From Collybiopsis luxurians FD-317 M1 (Eukaryota; Basidiomycota; Agaricomycetes; Agaricales; Omphalotaceae): a stretch of DNA of 64,000 bases. A model generated the notes under the pieces. That model was not told the DNA's origin and ran no database searches. It worked only from the letters and a program-made list of their open reading frames with translations. How positions within the stretch are numbered: the stretch's first letter is position 1; each line of letters starts with the position of its first letter. Both the position numbers and the translations under genes were made by a program. The stretch is taken from contig KN834749.1 of the NCBI GenBank assembly GCA_000827265.1, forward strand, positions 2,469,500-2,533,499. The letters run 5' to 3'. This document shows positions 47,032-55,385 of this stretch, in pieces.

Positions 47032-47165
47032 CCCTGCGCCCTTCTCGAGTTTTGATACAGGTTGCCCACTGTTACCCCTTGGCGGTAAATTTTCTCGCTC
47101 GCAGAACCTGCTCGCATATAACTTGGTGAGTGGCTGAGCGCTGTCATAACTTTTTGTCGGTCGCA

Positions 47166-47672
47166 ATGCATGTTCGTACCTCAGGGAAGGTGAGGCTGAC
47201 TGTTGATATGAACGCAGATTCCGTGGAACTGTTGAACGCGCCACAAACCAAGTAAACGGTGAGCATCGCTGGTGTGAAAAGAGAAGCCCAGTGAGATAAT
47301 TACCCTCTTTGTTAGCATTTTCTCTTCGAAACGATGTTCCAAGGCAACAGACGATCTTTCGAAACAAGGGGTTTCGACAATCTCGGCCTGGTATGTCTGA
47401 CGCTCTTCCTCGGAAGCTTGTATACTGATCCGCAACTTCCTTCAGTCTAAACAGACTACCAATGAGTCGTCAACGACGCTGATTTCGAATGGGAGCCAAA
47501 AGCAGGTGAATTTCGCGCCATTGATCATGCGAATGAGTTCACTGACTACCAATAGGAACAAGAGGGTAAAAATTCCCGGATATCTCGACTCGGAAAGCGC
47601 GTGGTCGATGGGTACAACAAGAGGGTGATCAAGAACAACGTACCGGTGGAAATGCTCTATCGATACAATTAG
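47166..47672 (+). CDS. Small basic-tail protein A (unknown, paralogue of the gene at 49502)
   Basis: Not recognised. Proposed four-exon gene: 47166-47189 (MHVRTSGK), 47316-47390 (ending FDNLGL), 47446-47505 (SKQTTNESSTTLISNGSQKQ) and 47556-47672. All joins are phase 0 with GT-AG introns of 126, 55 and 50 nt. The last exon encodes a basic tail, RLGKRVVDGYNKRV, then VPVEMLYRYN and stop. About 91 residues, no signal peptide, no Cys-rich pattern, no membrane helix. The paralogue shares the last two intron positions and about 20 of the final 31 residues. The first exon is less certain; the protein could start at 47334 (MFQGNRRSFE). Purifying selection on the tail is implied by its conservation between copies. 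Confidence 0.6.
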
Positions 47673-49133
47673 ATTGTTGACCACGATAACGATTGAAAAT
47701 GCCTGCTACGACATGTGTATGTAATACTTACTATCATTATTGGACTCATCTGCATGGAATCAAAATCGGGGCCTACGTTCCCTGGAGTACACAGCTCCCA
47801 ATGTATGGAGTTAATAACTGCGCCTGACCACCTGAACAGTCTAAGCAACTGAGCAAAAGCAAAAGGCATGAAAGGAGGTAGGAAGATTGCGTACCGTGCG
47901 ATTAGTAGTCGTTTGGCTCGGCAAAGAGGGATAGCATCTCGACGCCTTAGTCCAGGGCATCTTTACAGACGTCATACCGAAGTGAGCAGCAAGTTATCAT
48001 TTCTGTTCGGCGCTGTGAATCTAGCGAAAGATCACTCCTCTCAAGGTTTGGAAAGGACGCACGCTTGGCGTTGATTTTGAGATCGAACCTGGAGATAGCG
48101 ATAAAGTTGTCACTGTTTGGAAAACGTTCACAGCCTGAGAATTATTTGAAGAAAATGGAAGTTGCATACAAAGAAAACTTCAGGCACGAGGATAACTGAC
48201 TGTGGGAAAACGTCTAATATCCCAAGAATACGTACACTGGTTTACGGTCAAATTTTGACTTTGGGACGCGCTATCGGAAAGTCCTCTGGGGCAACGTCCG
48301 AAATTTACCGACTGTGCCTTCTTTTTGCTTCCCAAAATAACTGAACGAAAAAGGGGAAGACTCCGAAAATGCCTCACATATGAGCGCATTCACTACACTC
48401 ATCGGTGATGCCCAAGGCTCTCACAGCTCATCGTAATACCACCGAATGCAAACGAATCGGAGCTCGATGAGTAGGTTTTCACGGTACCACCCCACAGGAA
48501 TCAGATTCATCAACGACAAAATCCACAGCTTGATTTAGTTTCATTCACGTTCCTACAGACTCGGAAGCCTTGCGTATATCGTATCGCCAACCGCCTGGAT
48601 CGTTCAGATTGCATTAACCATTTTTGCAGCTCGCCGTCTTTTCCGAGTGAACAACTTCCGAGCAATATCAGAACCCTCTCGGAGCCGAATCCTTTTAGCA
48701 ATTGCCATAAGCCAGGATCCGGTCTCTTAAGATTCAAGAAGCTCAGCAAATTAACGGTTTCAGCATGCGGAGGAATTCCCGCAAGGCTTCCATGAATCTA
48801 TCCATGAATAACCATCGGATCTCAAGGCGAATGAGCTTCGAGACTTTTGGGCGAAATTTCGGACGAATTCATCCAAGAATGAAACCAATCGGCAGCCTAG
48901 AGGCGCGTATACATTTATGCTTCAAGTAACTCTCGGATCGGGGATGATGACGATTTCTTTAGTGTATCTATAGTCATAAATCCATCTGAATCCACTGGAT
49001 TCGTCACGCCTTCTCGACTCTGTCGCGCGAATGTCTTTGCGTGCCTACCCCAAAAATTTTGGGGGCTTTATTCAGGATTGGTGCGGTGTTAATCAGGAAT
49101 ATAATTATCATGTCGACCCTCAGTGTTTTGCAA

Positions 49134-49293
49134 GGTCTGGAGACTGATGGGGAGTATGATTTTGGTCTGGAGACATATTATCGTTCGATACGAGTCATAT
49201 CTGTCTGGTCTGGAGACCACAAAAGAGTATGGTGCGACTTTGCCGAATGTCATTGACATGAAACATCGGAACAGAGTATCATGGTCTGGAGAC
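49134..49293 (+). repeat. Four copies of GGTCTGGAGAC, dispersed array
   Basis: Exact copies at 49134-49144, 49164-49174, 49207-49217 and 49283-49293, spaced 30, 43 and 76 bases apart. The core is a near-palindrome (GGTCT-GG-AGACC) in the two copies followed by C. Copies 2 and 4 are preceded by GAGTAT(G/C)AT-like sequence. The array lies 65-225 bp upstream of a TATA box and about 210-370 bp before the start of small-protein gene B, so it looks like a regulatory cluster. Confidence 0.75.
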
Positions 49294-49357
49294 CTTGATT
49301 CAGTGTCGAGCAGGCTCGGGACTCGGACTGACTAAGAGGGGATGTCAAGCGAGTAGG

Positions 49358-49364
49358 TATAAAG
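49358..49364 (+). promoter_or_regulatory. TATA box upstream of small-protein gene B
   Basis: TATAAAG, 144 bases before the first ATG at 49502 and 65 bases after the last GGTCTGGAGAC copy. The spacing matches the equivalent element of the paralogue (142 bases). Confidence 0.5.
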
Positions 49365-49501
49365 CAGGAGCAGACGGAAGCTCGAAGCCATTCCTTCTGA
49401 GTGCGACTTAACTTAGAAGACTCCTTGCGAGAAGGATACTCAGTTTTGTTCACATACATAAGAGGTAGGTACGTCGTTAAAGGAGTGATGGCTATCAACA
49501 T

Positions 49502-49992
49502 ATGTGCCGTGAAGAAACAGGACTTTTTGCGAAAAAAAGTATGAATGAAAGCACGAGCTCGGAATCAGCTTCGAGCTTCGACAAGGTAAGCCACCAAATA
49601 ATCTTATGGCCTCGGCGCTCGCATTGACCTTGATTTAAGAGCGAAGCTACAACCACAACCGTAAAACAGAGCACTGGTGCCTTAGACTCTTCAACGGATA
49701 ATCTCAAGCTGGTTTGTAGTATTGACTCCTTCATGACCTTCAAGTGATTAATGAGATTACCAAGGCTAAACAGACAACGAGTGAGTCTTCGGCATCGACT
49801 CTGGTCGAAGGAAAAGGTACAAAACAAGTTGAGTACCACGAAGGAATTTATGCGAAGAACACCCCAGTCAACTCTTTTTTGCAGAATAAAAAGTCTGCAT
49901 TTTCTAGCTTTGGAAAGCGAGTTTTGGATGGATACAACAAGAGGACAGCGAAAACAAAGGTTCCAGTAGAAATGTTGTATAGGCTCGCATGA
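49502..49992 (+). CDS. Small basic-tail protein B (unknown, paralogue of the gene at 47166)
   Basis: Not recognised. Proposed four-exon gene: 49502-49585 (starting MCREETGLFAKKSMNEST), 49640-49711 (ending SSTDNLKL), 49765-49827 (AKQTTSESSASTLVEGKG plus TKQ) and 49885-49992. All joins are phase 0. Intron 3 (49828-49884, 57 nt) has no in-frame stop, so its retention would insert 19 residues. The tail reads SSFGKRVLDGYNKR, then KVPVEMLYRLA and stop. About 108 residues, Ser/Thr-rich N-terminal half, basic C-terminus, no signal peptide or membrane helix. Introns 1 and 2 use AAG acceptors, which are less common. The stop lies 35 bp before the LIP2 start. An alternative start is the in-frame ATG at 49541. 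Confidence 0.65.
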
Positions 49993-50027
49993 ATGTAGAT
50001 AAATCTGTGCCGCTTATGTAATCGCTC

Positions 50028-50822
50028 ATGTCTTCAAGTCTCCCGCCTGTACTTTACCATTTTTTTCGTACACCCTTGCCTTATGCAAGGACATTGGCGC
50101 TCCAGGAACGTCTTCATGCTCTCCAGCTCAGCCAACGTAGGTTAGGTGCTCACAAAGACGTCTTTCTGCTCTTGGAACATCGCCCGGTTTTCACTGCAGG
50201 CCGACGACAAACCGAAGACTCTGTTCGAGACGAAAAATTGCGCCTAACGAATATTGGAGCGGATTTTATCAGCACCGCCAGAGGTGGAGAACTCACGTAT
50301 CATGGCCCAGGTCAAGTTGTTGGCTATCCCCTTCTCGACCTGTCCCGTTATGCACCAGCAATGGGTATTCGCGACTACATATGTCGGATGCAGAAGGCAA
50401 TGGAGCTTCATCTACGTGAACGACACGGAATCACACCCTCTAAATCCGAACATACTGGCGTATTCTTGAATCCAACAACCAAGGTCGGAAGTATCGGTGT
50501 GCAAGTTCGACACAGACTCACGACGCACGGGTTTTCCTTGAACATCACCATGGAGCCTGTCTCATGGTTTAATCAGATCATTGCCTGTGGCTTGGCTGAT
50601 GTACACGCTGGGGCCATCGAGGGAGTCAAAGGTCGGCCGATCAGTCTGGCAGATGAGATTCCAGAGCTTGTTGAGCGGTTTGGGAAATTGTTTGAGCGGG
50701 AGATGGTCAAGATGGACCCGAGTAGAGAAGGAGAGATGGGACAGGCAATCCAGGATATGGAAGAAGAGGCCCGCCTTGCAGGGCCTTGGGCTACAGAGCC
50801 CATAGAACCGCCAGTTGCGTAG
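50028..50822 (+). CDS. LIP2: Lipoyl(octanoyl) transferase, mitochondrial
   Basis: Transfers octanoyl from acyl carrier protein to lipoyl domains in mitochondria (the LipB/Lip2 reaction). Seen as one uninterrupted open frame of 264 residues: LEHRPVFTAGRRQTED, then the hallmark ARGGELTYHGPGQVVGYPLL, AMGIRDYICRMQKAME, TKVGSIGVQVRHRLTTHGFS with the conserved Lys, and WFNQIIACGLADVHAGAIEG with the catalytic Cys. It is the only fairly long gene here without an intron. The start is the first ATG and lies 35 bp after the small-protein B stop, so the 5' UTR must be very short or overlap that gene. Confidence 0.95.
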   Translation: MSSSLPPVLYHFFRTPLPYARTLALQERLHALQLSQRRLGAHKDVFLLLEHRPVFTAGRRQTEDSVRDEKLRLTNIGADFISTARGGELTYHGPGQVVGYPLLDLSRYAPAMGIRDYICRMQKAMELHLRERHGITPSKSEHTGVFLNPTTKVGSIGVQVRHRLTTHGFSLNITMEPVSWFNQIIACGLADVHAGAIEGVKGRPISLADEIPELVERFGKLFEREMVKMDPSREGEMGQAIQDMEEEARLAGPWATEPIEPPVA

Positions 50823-50919
50823 AGTCAGTCAAATGTACTGCTTTTTGTTCGTCTGGGAAAAATTACGATCGTTCGATAAACTCCCGAAACCTTGACCACT
50901 ACCATCATCCCCACCCAAA

Positions 50920-51645
50920 ATGCGAATCCTCGTTCTCGGTGCGACTGGTCCTGTTGGCATTGCTCTCTGTCGTGAAGCTCTGTCTTCCATTCCGGACTCT
51001 TCACTAGTCCTTTACGTTCGTTCCCCGCAGAAAGTACCCGATGACCTCAAATCGAACACTCGGGTCACTGTTGTAATTGGTCAACTCTCAGATCATGATT
51101 CACTCTCGAAAGCGATGGAAGGTGTCAATGCCGTTTGTAGTGCTTTGGGCCCGAGTGTTAAGAAAGGCCCGTTCCATCCATCCGGAGAGCCGTTGGCTCA
51201 CGCGTACGAAGGAGTTATTGAGGTGATGAAGAAACACCGTGTCAGACGTCTGTTCGCTCTGGGTGAGCTATCTTAATAGTATGCACGAACTTATCTTACG
51301 CGTCGACACTGGGCAGGTACTGCATCAATCCATGCTCCCGAGGACAAATCTGATATTAAATTTTCGGCCCTAATCACCGGTGTCGCTACATTCGCCAGGA
51401 ATGCGTACAAGGACGTAGTTAAGATTGGTGAGATTATCAGTAAAGAGGACGAGCTGGACTGGATCATCGTCCGAGTGCCTCTCTTGAACGACCATTCGAA
51501 TAGAGACGTCATAGCGGGGTTCATAGGGGATGGGAAAACAAGTACATGGCTTGCTCGAATCGGATTCGCGATTTTCGTCGTGGCTCAGTTGAAAGATGAC
51601 AATTCGATTTGGATAAAGAAGGCTCCAATGTTGTGTACTTCCTGA
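50920..51645 (+). CDS. NAD(P)-binding SDR-like protein (NmrA/atypical SDR)
   Basis: Probable dehydrogenase or NAD(P)-sensing protein of unknown substrate. Seen: start MRILVLGATGPVGIALCREA with the GxxGxxG nucleotide-binding motif, then VVIGQLSDHDSLSKAMEGVN, AVCSALGP, AYEGVIEVMKKHRVRRLFAL. One intron (near 51262-51315) leads to TASIHAPEDKSDIKF, ARNAYKDVVKIGEIISKEDE, LDWIIVRVPLLND and an end at MLCTS. About 220 residues, the size of the single-domain PF13460-type family. The start lies about 100 bp after the LIP2 stop on the same strand. Confidence 0.82.
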
Positions 51646-51763
51646 TTCTAAAATGTGCCTTCACATATAGTACATTCCGAGTACAACAAGTAGTACATAC
51701 ATACAGTGGTTAAATAGTGACTACGTATACATAGATAGTTGCGAATAGTAATGTGTACACCGA

Positions 51764-53150
51764 CTACAAGCCTGGTGCCGCCATCATTGGTGGTTCAGGA
51801 CTAAGCAGTAAAACCCACCCCTCCATGTTCATGCTAGGAGCCAGCCCTCTGAAGAATATATTATCACCCAGTATGTCGACCCGCTTCATGAAAACGTCGC
51901 CGCCCGCATTGAGCAGGGGCCTATTGCGCGATGACATCGCTGTATGCTGCATCTCAGTCCCCCACTTTTCATACTCACCTTTCCTGACATGCTGCTGAAA
52001 GCTATCGAATATGCCGACGAATATATCTTCGCAGTTAATTCCATCCCGACTGTGAATCATGATAGGCCACTGCAGTTTGTATTGGACACTCCAGTTGGGC
52101 GCAAAAGCGTATGCGCAAATGTACATATGTGTAATGAATGGACATGTCGCAGGCTGACAAAGGTCGCTGTCAAGAAGGAATTGGAGGTCGCCGTTGTCGG
52201 TGAGGAAGAAGATGAGTGACGTTTGATGACTGAGGTTCCAATAAATGGGAGTATATTCCGGCGTTGACACGAGGCTGTGAGTTAAGAGAGGATTAAGTTG
52301 TACTTCCCAAGGAAAGGGAAGCGGTTCGTTGGGATTGACTCGTTCCCAATACAAAGGTCGGGGCGGTAAAGCAGGATGCTTTTGCCCTTTAATCCAGCGT
52401 TCAGGGTGCGGCGTCCCACCTGGACTGAAAAGAAAAGAAAATTCGTAAAAAATCGGATTATCCGAAATTAAGCTGGAATCTGCTCAGCCTGATATGGAAC
52501 CTTTTCAGATAATCAAACATCTCTTGTGGATCGAGTTCGACATCTATTTCTGGGCTGGGTGCTGCGTAGGTACATGTGCGTGCGCCACACTAGTCAGCGA
52601 TCGTTTACCGCTTAACGAGAGAATAAGTACTTACAGGTATTATCGACTTCGACGCCATTGACACAAGGACGAGCATAATACGACCAAGCTTTCCATGCCG
52701 AGAGGGGGATCGGCGGAGCAACTGCTGGGTCTAGCTCAGCAGGATCGTACTGCTCAATCTCTACTTCTTCCACTCTGGTTCTCGTCCTCGACGATGGCCC
52801 TGCACAGGTCAATCAATCAAGAACAATTCGTCGAATACAAGGCAACACGTTTTCGGGAGCATGCACTTACTCAGCAGTTTCTTGATGGATCGAAGGAAGG
52901 ACAGGCGACCTTGTTTGCGATTATCATTCTCTTCCGTCTCCTCAAGACGGAATTTGAGAATTTGTTTCGTCCTTCTGAACGATCTCGCAGTAGTCGATGA
53001 ATTTGAAGATAGCAGTGATACCGGCGATCCAATTGTCGAAGGAGGAAGTTGTCTAGCCGGGGTCATTGGCGAAGGGACCCAGGGTTTGGAGAGATCATCG
53101 ACGGTACGCGCATAAATGAATGCGTGCGCACGATACTCGTCTAGCAGCAT
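51764..53150 (-). CDS. DUF6699-like protein
   Basis: Agaricomycete protein family of unknown function. Seen: a polar N-terminal region (TARSFRRTKQILKF, QGRLSFLRSIKKLL), an exon with RVEEVEIEQYDPAELDP and IPLSAWKAWSYYARP, a short exon (APSPEIDVELDPQEMFDYLK) and a long one with PWEVQLNPLLTHSL, TPEYTPIYWNLSHQTSLI, and, after a further intron, RDGINCEDIFVGIFDSFQQH. It ends MMAAPGL. The order L-N-P-L-L then W-(D/N)-L followed by a C-terminal V.D.L..I..F segment is what I recall of the DUF6699 domain. The start is uncertain: in-frame ATGs exist at 53309, 53150 and 53066. Four introns or so; convergent with the plus-strand SDR gene 118 bp away. Confidence 0.65.
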
Positions 53151-53556
53151 GCAGGCTATGAGAAATAAGCGGGGGGACGTCGAAGAGAGAGCATTCAAGG
53201 GAAGACAATTGTATGAAGTGACCACGCTTTTAACATGTGGCGATAAACACCGACTGGCAGTCTTCTCGTCAACCCAACATTTGTGAGAGTTTGTGTCTGT
53301 GGGCGGCACGAATCCGAAATTAACAGATTGAATACATTAATACAAAGACATGACCAAAGAAAGGTGCGGAGGAAGCCGAGTCATCGGTGGCTTCTAACCT
53401 CAATCAAGTTCCGACGCAGACGAGAAGGGAAGGCAGGGAAGAAAGGTTTCACCGGACAAAAGTCGTCTACGAGGAGACGATGAATGAGATTAATCTTCAT
53501 GGAGCATACTACGCAGTACGGCTTTCTAAATTACAGGCGCACACATGATGTACACC

Positions 53557-54723
53557 CTACGCCTTGTTTGGAATGACATTCGCCTGAATCAGATCCTCAA
53601 CTCCCTTCAAAACATTTCCTGGCTTGTGCTGACCGTTATAGCCGACCTGTCTCATCCATTCCTCCAAGCTCTTGATCCGATTGGGATGAATCCTCGTCAG
53701 CAAATCCATGTCCACGACCCCGTCTTTACCATCATCCCAATAACGCCACCAGGCAGAGAAATTCTCCCTCCACGACAGAGCAGATTCGTCTGGGGCTGCA
53801 TTCGATGGACCTGCAGACCAATTCGCCGGGGCGTTGGGCCACGGTTCGGCCAATTTCAAGTACGCTTCCAAAGGTACAGACTGGTGTACTCCCTTCTTAC
53901 CGGTGACAGATGTGAATGTGTTGGCAATGTCCGCAAAACTGACATAGTCAGTGACGACTCGGAGATCTAATCCCGCCGACTCTGTAAGATTATCGAATAG
54001 CCACAGGCTATAATAGCCGACATCTTCAAGTGCGATGAGAGGGAATTTGCCGGCGGCTAACAATTGCTCAGAATGATCATCTGAAAACCGATAAAGGGCA
54101 TGGTACTTACTGGCAGGATTGACCCAGACAAAAGAGCCGTCTGGCTGCTTCATGGGAACAAACAACCCATCGACGAGCATGTTCATGTACGGGACCGTCG
54201 AAAGCACGGAGCTCTTCATTCCCTCCTGTCCTTGGGCAAGGATAAGATCGGTGATCCTTCCCTTCACGTCTCCGTGCGCGAAGCGGTATTTCTCGTCCCA
54301 ATTCGCTCTTTTCAGAGTATAGGACGTGTTGGCCCAAATGTAGTGCTTCACACCTTCGTGTCGAGCAATCTCGTATGCCCTGATTCCATAAAAGAGCTCA
54401 TTCTTCTCTCCCAGAGTGAACGTATCCAGATTGACCCAGGCTCCGTAAACCCCTTTGAAGGCTTCGTGCAGGTCTTTCTGATCGTCTACCTTGCCCTGGA
54501 TAAGGGCAACATTGGGAAGTTTGGCGAGTTGTTGAGCACGTATAGAGGTGGTATCGCGAGTCAGAACGCGGGCACGGTACCGTTGGCTTGCAGATAGCGC
54601 TGAGATTGGGGACAGGTCGTCAGGCTAGAACAAGAACAAGCTAAAGATCTACTTGCCTTCGACAACCGGAATTCCTTGAGCGCCGGTTCCTCCAATAATA
54701 AGAACTTCTTTCAAGTTAGCCAT
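53557..54723 (-). CDS. NmrA-family NAD(P)-binding protein
   Basis: NmrA-like atypical SDR, possibly a redox-sensing regulator; substrate unknown. Seen: start MANLKEVLIIGGTGAQGIPV with the GGTGxxG motif, an intron, then YRARVLTRDTTSIRAQQLA, VALIQGKVDDQKDLHEAFKG, VYGAWVNLDTFTLGEKNELF, YEIARHEGVKHYIWANTSY, SSVLSTVPYMNMLVDGLFVP, ALEDVGYYSLWLFDNLTESA, VVTDYVSFADIANTFTSVTG and a C-terminal helix with LEEWMRQVGYN. About 350 residues, two introns. Convergent arrangement is absent: it faces the DUF6699-like gene on the same strand. Confidence 0.86.
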
Positions 54724-55385
54724 GTTAATGCTGGTTTTGTTGCTTCGAACTATTCGAACTTAAATACTTCGAATCTACGAGTGCTCTCGGGGATGGACCT
54801 AAGATGACTGTAACGCTACGGTCCAATGACGCGTCACCTGCGAACGACACGGATTATCTCGCTCCCAACTTACACTTAGCTTGATACTCTGCTTAAAAAA
54901 ACCCCGGCCAATTGCATTTGGCTTACCTAGAAATTAAGATGTTTGTATAGGTATTACGCAGCCTGGTCCCTTTGAAGACGTGTCAGATGCCTATTTCAGC
55001 GAAAATGTCATGACAAAGGAGCATATTTTTGGGCAGACTTACCAAGACTGATGTTTGCGTAGCTCTCTCTCAGGCAATTTACATGGCCCATCGAATTGGC
55101 ATACAAATCCGAGCTCCTTCGTGGCATATAGTGGCGTCGAAACTGTGAGATTTAGAGCTCGAGAAGTAACTCGGATTGTAAAGCAATAGAAATCGAAGCC
55201 CCCGTTGGAAGTTAGCAGTAGTCAGACGTGACCGGAGGGCAGTTCATAATCCAGTGTCCTCCTCTGAGCTCCGAATATCCATTAAAGTTCGTCTCTGGAC
55301 AAGAAACAGCGTCGCACATCGCGTCCGTAAATTCTATAAGCAGTTATACATTCAATCAAGACTATGTCTTCACAACAACACAAAA
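54724..55385. other. Intergenic region upstream of the NmrA-family gene
   Basis: About 660 bases with no gene I can support. It should hold the NmrA-family promoter on its left and the NPL4 3' UTR on its right. A plus-strand open frame at its right end overlaps NPL4 coding sequence and is a shadow. Confidence 0.5.

Larger units (their letters stand above)
43521..47165. other. Gene-poor island, left part
   Basis: About 3.6 kb without any gene I can support. Open frames are all short (up to about 90 codons), on both strands, and none resembles a known family. It includes a duplicated degenerate segment at 43.96-44.31 kb (listed separately) and an AT-rich patch at 45.53-45.56 kb. It may be a decayed mobile element or lost gene cluster; I found no terminal repeats or transposase or reverse-transcriptase motifs by eye. 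Confidence 0.4.
47673..49501. other. Gene-poor island between the two paralogous small genes
   Basis: About 1.8 kb. No intact gene recognised. A coding-like end, VWKGRTLGVDFEIEPGDSDK running to a TGA at 48136-48138 behind a possible acceptor at 48021-48024, could be a relic, but the upstream exon does not join in frame. The last 370 bases hold the four GGTCTGGAGAC repeats and the TATA box of the second small gene. Confidence 0.4.

Noticed and set aside
48025..48138. Coding-like piece reading VWKGRTLGVDFEIEPGDSDK to a stop
   Set aside because: The upstream exon-like piece (ending TDVIP) does not join in a compatible phase, and no start codon or family was found. It was kept only as a possible relic.
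49580..49765. AAG-type acceptors in small-protein gene B as evidence against it being a gene
   Set aside because: AAG acceptors are rarer but used, and the resulting exons are in phase and align with the paralogue, so I kept the model.
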